A DNA stretch of 64,000 nucleotides from Paraburkholderia sp. PREW-6R (lineage in GTDB: Bacteria; Pseudomonadota; Gammaproteobacteria; Burkholderiales; Burkholderiaceae), in assembly GCF_039621805.1 (NCBI RefSeq), contig NZ_CP155076.1, forward strand, positions 124,001 to 188,000. The letters run 5' to 3'. Shown piece by piece: positions 1 to 9,037 of this stretch. A model generated the notes under the pieces. That model ran no database searches. It had not been told where the DNA came from and worked only from the letters and a program-made list of their open reading frames with translations. Position 1 is the stretch's first letter; each line of letters starts with the position of its first letter. A program made the position numbers and the translations under genes.

Positions 1-998
1 CAGGGCCTGACGGATCGTTTGCTGGAGTGGTGGTGCTGCCGGTGAATCTTGAGTACTTCCATCGTCTTTTTGCAGGACTTGAACCGGGGCTCCACGGCTC
101 CCTGTCCCTGATCAGCCGGGACGGCGTCATGCTCATGCGTCAGCCGTACGACCCCAGGATACCTGGTCGCAGCATTCGCGAAGCCAGCACATTTCATCGC
201 TTCATGGCTGCATCGGAGGGTAGCTTCACTGATACGGCATCCATCGACGGTGTCAGCCGACTTTACTGGTTTCGCGATTTCCCGCACCTTCCGCTCATCA
301 TCATGGCCGCTGCTGCCAATGAGGATATTCTGGCTGCCTGGTCGCATCGTGCCGTGACGATTGGCTCGCTCGTGACTCTCCTTGCAATAGCATTTGTTGG
401 TCTGTCCACGCTTCTGGGCGTCCAGCTTCGTCGACGTGTTCACGCGGAAGCCGAGTTGCGACAGATTGCAATGACGGATGTGCTCACGGGTTTGCTTAAC
501 CGCCGTCGGCTCGGAGAACTGCTCGACCAGGAGTGGCGACGAGCCAAGCGTACAGGCAGCATGCTCTCTCTGCTGTTCGTCGATGTCGACCGGTTCAAGG
601 CCTATAACGATCTTTACGGCCATCCCGCTGGAGATGCGGTGCTTGTCGATGTTGCGAAGAGTATTGTTTCCTGTATCAGGCGACCGGGCGACACCGCCGC
701 CCGTTACGGGGGGGAAGAGTTCGTCGTGATCCTGCCCGACACCGAGGCGGCCGGTGCAATAGCCATCGCCGAGAGAATCCGTCTGACCATCCATGCGCAC
801 AATATTGAGCACGCAGGAAGCGAGTACGGCTGTGTAACGGCGAGCATCGGCGCGGTTACCTGGAACCCCTGCATGAATGGAGAATTGAACGCGGCGATGA
901 AGGCTGCCGATGAAGCGATGTACGACGCCAAGGCAACCGGCCGCAACCGCGTGGCGCCGTTCAAGCCTGCCCCTGCTAACTGTCAGCATCCAGCATGA
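1..998 (+). CDS. Diguanylate cyclase (GGDEF), 5'-truncated by window edge
   Basis: C-terminal part of a membrane-bound diguanylate cyclase, which makes cyclic di-GMP from two GTP at the inner membrane. The frame is open back to the first base, so the true start lies outside the window. The visible part begins in an extracytoplasmic sensor domain of the Cache type (DGSFAGVVVLPV). A membrane helix follows (around IGSLVTLLAIAFVGLSTLLG), then a GGDEF domain with MTDVLTGLLNRRR, the metal-binding DVDRFKAYND and the active-site RYGGEEF. RPGD lies five residues before GGEEF, the expected place of the RxxD inhibitory I-site, so product inhibition is probably retained. There is no EAL domain. The stop overlaps the start of the downstream transporter (ATGA), suggesting translational coupling. 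Confidence 0.93.
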   Translation, partial: GPDGSFAGVVVLPVNLEYFHRLFAGLEPGLHGSLSLISRDGVMLMRQPYDPRIPGRSIREASTFHRFMAASEGSFTDTASIDGVSRLYWFRDFPHLPLIIMAAAANEDILAAWSHRAVTIGSLVTLLAIAFVGLSTLLGVQLRRRVHAEAELRQIAMTDVLTGLLNRRRLGELLDQEWRRAKRTGSMLSLLFVDVDRFKAYNDLYGHPAGDAVLVDVAKSIVSCIRRPGDTAARYGGEEFVVILPDTEAAGAIAIAERIRLTIHAHNIEHAGSEYGCVTASIGAVTWNPCMNGELNAAMKAADEAMYDAKATGRNRVAPFKPAPANCQHPA

Positions 999-2251
999 CG
1001 CTACAGCGGACGTCGACACACATCCAGCGCAGTAAATCCAGCAGGCCATCATTCTTCAGGGCGGAAGAGCCCCCGGCAGCTGCGTCCCTGTGGAAACTTT
1101 TCTGCACCATATTTCTTCTGTCAGCGCTTTCATGGGGCGGGCTTGCGCTGATCGCCCAGCTTGAGCATCGGTATGTGGTTGAAGAGGCGCGCCTGTCGCG
1201 TCGTGCATTCTCGGATCTCACGACACTTGCCTGGATGATACCCGGACCCGTAGGCTGCAATGTCGCGATTCAGGTGGGTTACGTCATCGGGGGGCGGGCC
1301 GGCGCCTGGGTAGCTGGTTTCGCGAGCGTGCTGCCATTCATGCTCCTGATGCCAATGCTTGGCGCCTTTTACCGGGCGCCCTTTGTACAGGCGGCAAGCT
1401 CGGCCAGCATGCTCGATCATCTTCGTGTAGTTCTCGCGGCGCTGATTGCTGTGACCTGGTACCGGCAGGCACAGACGGTTGTGTGGGGAAGGCTTGAACT
1501 CGTCGCAGCCTTTGCCTGCTGTGCGGTCCTCGCGGTGGCACAGGGTGCATTAGCGTACGTGCTCGTACTCGGAGGCGGTTTTCTAGCGGGTTGGTGCACG
1601 GCAGAAACCCGTCCTGGCCGTCTGCAGCTACAGTGGACAACTTGGGATCGCCTGCTGCTTTCGCTCCTCGCCGCGCTTGTGGTGCTGTTTTGCATGCCTG
1701 TTCCTGCGTCGTGGCAGGCAAGGCTGCTCTGGATCCGGCTTGGCGGTGCCGGTCTTGTCCTGTTTGGAGGTGGCTTCACTGCTTTGCCGATACTTAAGAC
1801 ACTGTTCGTGACGCCCGTGACCGGGATCTCCGAAAGTGACTTCACATTGGCATTTGCGCTTTCACCGGCCAGCCCCGGGCCGCTGCTGAATGTCGTGCCA
1901 TTCCTGGGATATCTGATTCATCGCTGGCCCGGCGCCATCGTCGCCACTTTCGCATTGTTCGCGCCGTCCGGATGTCTTGTGATTCTCGCACGGCGCCACC
2001 TGCAGACGCTCGAGGCCGATCCGCGTTTCGAACGGGGAATGCGCGTGCTGCGCTCAGTGGCGAGCACATTCCTCGCCGTTGCAGCTGTAAAGATTTTTTG
2101 CCACGTTCCTCACCACCCGGTTTTTGCCGTTACGGCAATTTTTTCCGCAGTCTGTCTGGGCCGGCGTCTTATGCCAGCTTACGTTGTCTATGCGATCGTC
2201 GCGATTGCCTGTATCTGCGCTTCGGCGCTAACGCATGGTGCGCCGCTGTGA
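995..2251 (+). CDS. chrA: Chromate transporter, ChrA family (CHR)
   Basis: Inner-membrane transporter of 418 residues, the usual length of two-domain (long-chain) CHR proteins. It is very hydrophobic with about ten to twelve predicted membrane segments. Each half carries the family's PGP signature: IPGPVGCNVAIQVGY near residue 83 and SPASPGPLLNVVPFLGYL near residue 293. The second half also has the glycine-rich FGGGFTALPIL. Family members export chromate by proton exchange, but many homologues have no tested substrate, so chromate is inferred. The ATG overlaps the TGA of the diguanylate cyclase, which makes an operon likely. No chrB-like regulator is visible. Confidence 0.9.
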   Translation: MTLQRTSTHIQRSKSSRPSFFRAEEPPAAASLWKLFCTIFLLSALSWGGLALIAQLEHRYVVEEARLSRRAFSDLTTLAWMIPGPVGCNVAIQVGYVIGGRAGAWVAGFASVLPFMLLMPMLGAFYRAPFVQAASSASMLDHLRVVLAALIAVTWYRQAQTVVWGRLELVAAFACCAVLAVAQGALAYVLVLGGGFLAGWCTAETRPGRLQLQWTTWDRLLLSLLAALVVLFCMPVPASWQARLLWIRLGGAGLVLFGGGFTALPILKTLFVTPVTGISESDFTLAFALSPASPGPLLNVVPFLGYLIHRWPGAIVATFALFAPSGCLVILARRHLQTLEADPRFERGMRVLRSVASTFLAVAAVKIFCHVPHHPVFAVTAIFSAVCLGRRLMPAYVVYAIVAIACICASALTHGAPL

Positions 2252-2569
2252 GTTTGCCCGACGGCGGGCAGAGAGACCGGCATCAGGGAGGCAGTCAGGC
2301 GTAAAAGCGGAATGTTGCAAAAATCGAATAGCAGCCTTGAACCGGTCGGTGGCACGCTACGCAGACGAAGAGATCGACGTCACACAGAAGGCCTGACTGA
2401 ACGGTGACAACGCATCTTCTGCCCCGGCCCGGTGCCCAGGCCGCGCAACGACGCAGTGCGTTCTGTCGTCGTGCGGATCAGCTTAAGTGAATATTAAGCT
2501 CCGGAGCAAGGTTGTACTGCAGGCGCCCCGTCCCGGGATCTGCTGATCGTCGTGCTATGAAGCTGTTCG
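2252..2569. other. Intergenic, no gene seen
   Basis: Lies between the 3' ends of the converging chrA-like gene and the receiver gene. A short GC-rich inverted repeat (GCCCGACGGCGGGC) follows the chrA stop but lacks a T-run, so it is not called as a terminator. No convincing ORF on either strand. Confidence 0.5.
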
Positions 2570-2980
2570 CTAAGGTTTCAGATGTCCGGGTACGGCAAAC
2601 GCTTCGCCCCCGATCACAATATCGAGGACATTTCTGATGAGTGATATCGGACTGTCGTTCCGGAAAAAACCCGCGGCGCCTGCGCGCAACGCCGCTTGTG
2701 GCACGGTCAGGCTGTCACTGCCCGAAGTGATCACAAATGAAACATAAGGAAAGCGGATGCACAGATCATCGAGACTCAGGCAGCCGTGCCCGGATACAAG
2801 ATCCCAGTCACAGATGACGATTGCGTCCCTTGAGCCGAGGGGCAACAGCGCCTCAATCAGTTGAGCACCCGTTTGCAGTGTGTGGGTGGCGGGTCGCTGA
2901 CCTGGAGTGAGATCGTGGGTAGTCAGCGTCATGTCGAGGGCGGGATCTGCTTTTTCCCGCACAAAATAGATAGCGTCCAT
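2570..2980 (-). CDS. Stand-alone response-regulator receiver domain protein
   Basis: Predicted 136-residue single-domain protein. The start is the ATG at 2980, preceded by GAGGAGAAG at good spacing; a longer frame extends upstream but has no better start. The chain follows the receiver fold: a first strand near DAIYFVREK, VICDWDL with the likely phospho-acceptor Asp58, FVITSGS with the switch Ser/Thr, and RAGAAGFFRNDSP at the last strand-loop. In NarL/FixJ-type receivers the last motif usually reads GYLLKDSP. Here Asn replaces the invariant Lys, and no DNA-binding domain follows. It may act as a phosphate sink or protein-protein module, or be a degenerate receiver. No kinase is adjacent. Confidence 0.6.
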   Translation of the reverse strand: MDAIYFVREKADPALDMTLTTHDLTPGQRPATHTLQTGAQLIEALLPLGSRDAIVICDWDLVSGHGCLSLDDLCIRFPYVSFVITSGSDSLTVPQAALRAGAAGFFRNDSPISLIRNVLDIVIGGEAFAVPGHLKP

Positions 2981-4413
2981 CGACTTCTCCTCAAATACAT
3001 ATCTGTAATCCTGGCATGCAATCGCGCTCCTGCATGCGCGACAGCGCACGATTCAGGCCATCATCACCTCATGTCCGGTAAAACCCTGTATGCCTTTCTC
3101 CGGGCAGACCAGTGACCCAGTGCGCGGTGAACCCCGGCGAAGCGTTGCCTGAGTCAACCGCAAGCGCCGTGCTCCGTCGGTCGGACATGGGGCGCGTTTG
3201 TAACGGCGCCGCCGTTATCGGCTACCGCGGCCTGTTGCGCTGTCGCTTGGTAGAATCGATACACTGCAATGAAGAAGCGACCTGGTCTTAAGCGACGTTT
3301 ATCGAGTAAAAGTGATATCCAGGCATCAGATGTTGCACAGGCAGAGCAGAATCGGCTTGCCATCACCTGTTGGGCTGTCCCGAGCGCATGCGTTGAACTT
3401 TGTGGGGAGGCGGGAGATGCAGCCGTTCCGGCTCCTCGCGTCCCCGTCAAGCTTTTACTGTAGTGCTCGAAGCCTGCCTGCGAACGGGATGACGTCTGTA
3501 CGGCGACTGACGCGAGCCAGTCATTTTTAAGCGCGTTCTCGTCGACGGGGAACCGATTGACAGGCCAATATGCGAGAGCTAATCGTGACGTTACGCCGCG
3601 GCAGATGTCTGATAGCTTGTAAGGGGCGAAACTGGGGAAGATCAGAACAGCTGATCTGCAAGCGTTTGCAGACGCAACGCGCGGATCTGTCTGGCGTGGT
3701 GGCAAAAGACAAGAAAGCATCGGATGACGCAACACCCGATGCTTTAATCGCAGTTATTTGCGAGGCCAAAACCATGCTCGGGGAAGCAGGTTAAAAGAAG
3801 GTTACCAGACGCGCAGTGCTCGACTGTGAGCATTTGTGATCAACTGCCGGTTCCCAGGCACGCGCAAACCGATGCCCAACTGGCCGGGCTGCTGGCGCTG
3901 GATCTGGTCGTGCGCCAGACCGGGCTGACCTGACGCGCCGCTCGAGTACTAACATCAGCGTCTGATCGACACCCCTGTGACGCAATCTCGGATGGGTTGA
4001 CGTACGAATGTGCAGTTTCCTGCTGCTTCACCTTTGCGGCCTATGGGCCGGTCTATCTATAGCGGGCGTCAAGCGTTTCCGGCATCAATAGCCGCGAGAT
4101 CGGGAACATGGATGTATCGTGCGCTCCTGTTCATCCTGTTTCGAGGTGCACTATGACCCGTTTGCTGACAGGCACGCAACGCGCAGCTTGACACGCCCTT
4201 CGTCCACGAGCTCCCATCGGGATGGCTGCTTCATCACGTAATGCAGCGGTTTGCCGGAGCGAGCCACTCGTTGCGAGCTGCACTCGGGAAGTACCCGCGA
4301 GGGCGGCAATGCTGCCAGCAGCCGTCTCAGTGTTGTTGACCCGTTCCGCTTGTGCCTGATGGCCATAGTATCGTGGGCCATGACCGTCCAGCATCAGGCG
4401 GATACCTGTCTGC
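2981..4413. other. Long non-coding or degenerate stretch
   Basis: About 1.4 kb with only short overlapping frames on both strands and no recognisable domain. A GC3-rich frame ends at the stop near 3931 (HAQTDAQLAGLLALDLVVRQ) and looks like the tail of a lost gene, but I cannot name it. The 2981-3110 part is the promoter side of the receiver gene. Confidence 0.4.
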
Positions 4414-5376
4414 CTAGAAGCTGATGGTCGCCGTGATCGTGTCAGAGTAGGTGCCGGGGGCGGGCGTTGTCTGGGGTGGCACCACGCCGTAGACATTTAT
4501 GATCTGTTGATACCCTGTACCCACGCCTGACGCTGCTGTTGTTGACGCCGTACCATCACCCCATGCGACAGTGTGTGATGCGTCGCTATACAACTGATAG
4601 TTTACTGTGCCACCACCGCCTGAACGTTGCATTGTCCGCCCACCTACGCTGCCACTGGACCCGCCGTTCAGGGCAATTCGCCAGGCGTCGCCGCTAGTGC
4701 ACTGCGCCGTAATCGATCCGTTTGCATTCAGCGAGGTACCGAGTGCTCCGACAGAGGTAAAACTGATATTGGTCGCATTGATATAACAATCGTTGATTAC
4801 TGTCGCGCTGGCGGTAAAAGGAAAAGTGCCGGCGCTACCGGTAATGGACGAGCACGGCGGGGCTGCAAACTGGTAGAAAGCGTAGTTGACGGAGGTCGTG
4901 TTGCCGCCGAACGTTTGCGCATAGACCGTGCTCGAGTTGCCCACCGTTGGTATGGTCGGCTGGTTACTCGCAAGCTGTCCATAGACGGTAACGGTCTGCG
5001 TCAGGTGCGTGCCGCCTGCTGGCCTGGCGAGAGTGAGCGATATGGGTGGCGTTCCATAATAAACTGAACCCCACGCAACCGAATGCGCGGCGTCCTGGTA
5101 CAGGTCATACTGCATGGCGGCTGACCCATTTACGAGAAAGCGGGGGCTGGTGCCCCCGATGTTCAGGCAGACCTTCACGTATGAATCAGTTGCAGTAGCA
5201 GGCCATGTGCAGGTGACGTTCACGGTCCCGGTGGCGGTTACCGCCGTGCGAGCGATAGGACTGACAGAGCCAAAACTGACTGGCGATGCGCTCGCTGAGC
5301 AAGTCTGCGCGTTAACCTCACAGGGCAGCGCCAGCAAAGTTACGAGCAGCAGCTGTAATGCGAATTTCAGAATCAC
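4414..5376 (-). CDS. SCPU (spore coat U) domain tip protein of chaperone-usher pilus
   Basis: Secreted pilus subunit, probably the tip adhesin, by position equivalent to CsuE in the Acinetobacter Csu system. GTG at 5376 is preferred: AGGGAGGAG lies just upstream and the GTG overlaps the usher's TGA (GTGA), indicating translational coupling. A signal peptide (LKFALQLLLVTLLALPCEVNAQ) is followed by two SCPU domains. Each begins with a Cys-containing strand (CSASASPVSFGSVSP; CYINATNISFTSVG) and ends with the pilin-type beta strand (TVTVYGQL; IINVYGVVP...TITATISF). The duplicated domain distinguishes it from the one-domain shaft pilin at the other end of the operon. Confidence 0.88.
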   Translation of the reverse strand: MILKFALQLLLVTLLALPCEVNAQTCSASASPVSFGSVSPIARTAVTATGTVNVTCTWPATATDSYVKVCLNIGGTSPRFLVNGSAAMQYDLYQDAAHSVAWGSVYYGTPPISLTLARPAGGTHLTQTVTVYGQLASNQPTIPTVGNSSTVYAQTFGGNTTSVNYAFYQFAAPPCSSITGSAGTFPFTASATVINDCYINATNISFTSVGALGTSLNANGSITAQCTSGDAWRIALNGGSSGSVGGRTMQRSGGGGTVNYQLYSDASHTVAWGDGTASTTAASGVGTGYQQIINVYGVVPPQTTPAPGTYSDTITATISF

Positions 5377-7781
5377 CGGACTCCTCCCTGAGCACTGCCG
5401 CAAGGCAGGGGGCCGATCGTCGGCAAGGAGGCGTCGACGGGATGCCGATAGTCAAAGACCGCCGTGCAGTTTAGCGAGCCGTTCTGTACTACGAGATGAT
5501 TCTGGTTCCTCAGCTCTTCGATAAACGTCATGCCATCGTAGCCGACGATCGTGTCTTTTCCGCTTTCCACGTGATGCACGCGCGCGCCTGGCGGCAGCGG
5601 CCGCCCGTCAGGCGTTTGCAGAATGACCGAGGCCGCTCTGTAGCGCGCCACCTCAAAATGTGCCAGTACACCGGATTGTGCCTGGGGCACGATCTGCAAT
5701 GAAGTCAGACCAACACGCGCATCTGCAGGCAGTCCCATGCTGTCAATGCTGATCTGGTTGCTTTCGTATGCATTCAGGTCCGGCACGAGAAGGTGGCCGG
5801 AGCGGTCGGTTGTGCCGATCAGTCGATTATCGTGCAGTACCGGGATGCCAGCGAATCCGTCGGTCGACACCATCGCGAAGCCGTCATAGACGTGGCGTGA
5901 TCCCTGCACGCTGCCATCCATGAGCACGAGCGCCCCACTTGCATCAAGAGAGGCGCTACGGCGTCTGCCGACGTTCTGCGCCGCTGTGGTTATTTCGCCA
6001 ATGCTGCCCAGATACTCGAGCTGGGCCTGCTGGTAGGGTGCCGTGCCGGTATTGCCCATCTGCACGCCCCAACCCCAGCCGCCGTCGTAGTCCGGCGCGC
6101 GAATTACATCGACGTTGTAATCTGGCAGTCCGTCCTGCCGGCCAGCAGTCGTGTTGACCGAGGTATGGTGGTCCATGCCGAAATTGATCGATACAAACGC
6201 TCCGCTTGCATTGTGCTGTCCAAAGTCACGATATGTGCTCAGGTTAAGCGACACCGACGTACCGAAATTGAAGGTATAGGAAAGCGAGCCGATTTTCGAG
6301 GCAGGGCCCTGCTGGAGCCGGTAACCGATATAGTTCACGGCGAGCGTTTGCTGGCGCCGGAATGGCAGGGCGATGGTAATCTGATCTGTCGCCGCAGCAA
6401 CGGGTGCGCCGTCCCGTGAGGCAAGATCGCCATAGCTGCCAAAGCTTCGGATCGTTTGCGCATTGATCGAAAAGGCTGGCTCGATCAGCTGATATCCAAC
6501 GCCCAGCTGGGTGCCAGGCAGATGCCCGGAACTCGCCGAAAGTGAACCGTTCAATACGCCCGACATACCCAAACGTAGCAGTGCACCCGCACCCGCGTTC
6601 ACAACGCCTGAAGTTGCTTCCGCATGTCCCTCTACAGTCAGACTGTCCGTTAGCCCGCGCCGTAGCGAGCCGCTGAAGGCAGGGCGCGGGTCGTAGTCAA
6701 AGGATGCGGATCCGTAATTTCGACGCAGAAATCCGGCTTCGACCGAATAGCTCGACAGCCCGGGTGCGAGTAGCCGGGTATCAACATAGAGTGGCACAGA
6801 CGTCGTCACCAGACGGCCTAAGGCGTCGTGAGTAACCAGAGACGCTTGCCCGGCCCCCGTTATGCCAGGTACGGTGTTCAGGACAAATGGACCACTGGGC
6901 ACAGTACCAGTGAACTGGTGCACGTTGTTCACATACAGCTCAACAGCGGAAGGCACAACTGCAGACCCCGTTAGCGCTGGAACGGGGAAGGTTACGAGGT
7001 CAGGTCGCAGTGCGAAGTCACTCTTCCACTGGAGGCCGCCCAGACGAATCGCGCGGGTCCACGCAAGCGCTGAGGATATGGTGTCACCGAACTGGATCGT
7101 GCTCGGTCCGGCAGGGTTCGAGTGGCCCCAGGAGGTGTCATAGCGCATGTAACGCTGGCCGCGCGCGGAAAGGTAGGCGATACCAGTATTGTTCAATACG
7201 CCCGATGGATCGAAGTACCGGGAGTCGTTATAAAGCGCAAATTGTTGTGCACCAGTGGTCTGGGCAAAGGCATCATAATTCAGGACGAATCCACGGGATG
7301 CACTGGCGGGCATTGTGGCTTGCAGGGAACGATTGTCGAATGTGTAAGGCTTGCGGACACTATCGGGAATGTCCAGGGTGAGCACCTGTCTGCCTGCGTC
7401 GTAGGCATAGTGCAGATCCGGTATCACGTCCAGCGACACTTCCGCAGTATCCGGGATGCCCAGGCGTTGCGTATTAACGCCGATCGAAGCCAGTTCGCGG
7501 GCATCAACCCAGAGCCGGCCATCGACGTCGCGAAAGTGCCCAAGCAAGCCTGTAGGCTGGCCGTTCACATTCACTTCAAGAATCAGGTTATGGATTCCAT
7601 CTGGATCCATGCCGGCCGTTAAAGGCAGGGACTGCGCTCGTGCACCGTAGAACAGCATGATGCCGGCGCTCAGGGTGAGCGCGCGAAACAGCCGCGTTTG
7701 CGCACGCCACGCATATATTCCGCCACGAAGATGCCCTGCGGGCAATGTCTCGAAATGCAAACAGCTAACCAGGCGGTCCAA
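5373..7781 (-). CDS. Outer membrane usher protein of SCPU-type pilus
   Basis: 802-residue FimD/PapC-type usher, the outer-membrane pore that takes subunit-chaperone complexes and threads the fibre outwards. A signal region ending near GARAQ is followed by the N-terminal periplasmic domain (LILEVNVNGQPTGLLGHFRD), the 24-strand barrel with its plug, and C-terminal domains rich in GYDG and PDLNAYESNQISID. The length suits the shorter ushers of the Csu/SCPU group. The upstream end is a TTG at 7781 overlapping the chaperone gene by 17 bases; an ATG at 7658 (MLFYGARAQ) is an alternative but would shorten the signal peptide. The stop overlaps the start of the tip gene. Confidence 0.92.
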   Translation of the reverse strand: MDRLVSCLHFETLPAGHLRGGIYAWRAQTRLFRALTLSAGIMLFYGARAQSLPLTAGMDPDGIHNLILEVNVNGQPTGLLGHFRDVDGRLWVDARELASIGVNTQRLGIPDTAEVSLDVIPDLHYAYDAGRQVLTLDIPDSVRKPYTFDNRSLQATMPASASRGFVLNYDAFAQTTGAQQFALYNDSRYFDPSGVLNNTGIAYLSARGQRYMRYDTSWGHSNPAGPSTIQFGDTISSALAWTRAIRLGGLQWKSDFALRPDLVTFPVPALTGSAVVPSAVELYVNNVHQFTGTVPSGPFVLNTVPGITGAGQASLVTHDALGRLVTTSVPLYVDTRLLAPGLSSYSVEAGFLRRNYGSASFDYDPRPAFSGSLRRGLTDSLTVEGHAEATSGVVNAGAGALLRLGMSGVLNGSLSASSGHLPGTQLGVGYQLIEPAFSINAQTIRSFGSYGDLASRDGAPVAAATDQITIALPFRRQQTLAVNYIGYRLQQGPASKIGSLSYTFNFGTSVSLNLSTYRDFGQHNASGAFVSINFGMDHHTSVNTTAGRQDGLPDYNVDVIRAPDYDGGWGWGVQMGNTGTAPYQQAQLEYLGSIGEITTAAQNVGRRRSASLDASGALVLMDGSVQGSRHVYDGFAMVSTDGFAGIPVLHDNRLIGTTDRSGHLLVPDLNAYESNQISIDSMGLPADARVGLTSLQIVPQAQSGVLAHFEVARYRAASVILQTPDGRPLPPGARVHHVESGKDTIVGYDGMTFIEELRNQNHLVVQNGSLNCTAVFDYRHPVDASLPTIGPLPCGSAQGGVR

Positions 7782-8502
7782 CTACCACAACCGTCTCCAT
7801 GGGAAGCGAATTCACATTTGCCTTGATCCTGACGGAGCCAGTGAGATCTGTGCCGCCCGGAAGCGTAATGGACCACTCGCCTGCGCGACCGGCAAGTGCG
7901 TACCCAAGCAGGCCGCGATTCACGTGATGAGGTGTGCCTGCCCGATCGACCACGTCAACCGCTGCAATCTGTGCACGGCGCGTGCCGGTGTTCTGCACGC
8001 GCATGGTCCATCCGCTTGAGGTCTTCCATAAATGCCATGTGAGGTCCGGTACGCCCGCGACGCCGGCAGGCTCGACGAACACGGGGACGGAGTAGCGTAG
8101 GCGGATTTTCACGCCGCTTGACGAGCCTTCTTCGGGTTGTGGCAGTTCGTCGATCAGCAGACGATAGCTCTGCTCAGTGGACGAGGGCACCGCATTGGCC
8201 CGCACGAGTCGCACCAGTTGCTCGCCATGGGGCGCCATCTCAACGAGGGGAGGACTTGCGATCAATTCCTGTGACGGTGCAAGGACATCTTCGCCATTTT
8301 CCTGATCCCAGCGAAAGACGCGGACCTGTCCGTACATGGGCTGTTCGTCCGGGTTACGCAAGGTGACGCCGGTCGCTTTCTCGCCTGACTGGAGTTCGAC
8401 ACTCACAGGGGAGATCTGCAAAGAGGCTGGCCATGCCGTCAGGGGAAGCAGGGTGGCCGCGCATAGCGCGGCCACCCTGAGACCATGCCGCGTCCTGTTC
8501 AT
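7765..8502 (-). CDS. Periplasmic pilus assembly chaperone
   Basis: 245-residue PapD/CsuC-like chaperone that caps pilus subunits in the periplasm by donor-strand complementation and hands them to the usher. A signal peptide ends near TAWPAS. The first immunoglobulin-like domain has ISPVSVELQSGEKATGVTLR, APHGEQLVRLVRA and SYRLLIDELP, matching the conserved strands and the F1-G1 edge of the family. A second, smaller domain follows. It starts 13 bases after the pilin stop and overlaps the usher start, so it is the second gene of the operon. Confidence 0.92.
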   Translation of the reverse strand: MNRTRHGLRVAALCAATLLPLTAWPASLQISPVSVELQSGEKATGVTLRNPDEQPMYGQVRVFRWDQENGEDVLAPSQELIASPPLVEMAPHGEQLVRLVRANAVPSSTEQSYRLLIDELPQPEEGSSSGVKIRLRYSVPVFVEPAGVAGVPDLTWHLWKTSSGWTMRVQNTGTRRAQIAAVDVVDRAGTPHHVNRGLLGYALAGRAGEWSITLPGGTDLTGSVRIKANVNSLPMETVVVVGPPG

Positions 8503-8515
8503 GCGGACGGGCTTT

Positions 8516-9037
8516 TCAGAAATAGACTGTCGCGGTCACAGTCGTCTGGTACTTGTCAGGCTTTGGCGTGGCCTGGACGGGCACTTGACCATAAACTGTA
8601 AGAGACTGGGCCGAACCCGTACCGACACCGCCTACAGTATTCGTGCCTTGTGTATTGCCCCAAACGGTTGTGTGTCCCGAGTCCTGATAGAGCTGGAATC
8701 CAACTGTCGTACCGGTATTTCCTGTCGCAGTTCCGGCCATCAAACGGCTCGTCACGGTTGAGCTGGCGACGGTGCCAGCATCAAGACCCACGTTGTAAGG
8801 CGTGGTATTGGTGCAGGTCACAGAGACAGTCGTCTGCTGGTTCAAGGCGCTGGACAGTACTCCGTTCGTTCCGAAATTCAGAGGATTCGCTGAAATACCG
8901 CAATTGGCCTGGATGGTAAGCGAAACATTGAAAGTCGCAGTAGCTGTACCGTTGGTATAAGTAGCGGCGCCAGCCTGCAACATCGGGCCGAAAGCAAAAA
9001 CAGCGGCAACAACAGGTGTGAGCAACAGCTTTTTCAT
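8516..9037 (-). CDS. SCPU (spore coat U) domain major pilin
   Basis: 173-residue shaft pilin candidate, CsuA/B-like. The start is the ATG at 9037 (MKKLLLTPVVAAVFAFG), preceded by GAGGGG and followed by a signal peptide cut near QAGA-ATYT. A longer frame reaches 9079 but would precede the signal peptide. One SCPU domain is present: an N-terminal donor-strand-like segment (ATATFNVSLTIQANC), a Cys pair, and the C-terminal TVYGQVPVQ...TVTATVYF. As first gene of the operon it is probably the most strongly expressed. Only one small pilin is present, against three in the Acinetobacter csu operon. Confidence 0.9.
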   Translation of the reverse strand: MKKLLLTPVVAAVFAFGPMLQAGAATYTNGTATATFNVSLTIQANCGISANPLNFGTNGVLSSALNQQTTVSVTCTNTTPYNVGLDAGTVASSTVTSRLMAGTATGNTGTTVGFQLYQDSGHTTVWGNTQGTNTVGGVGTGSAQSLTVYGQVPVQATPKPDKYQTTVTATVYF

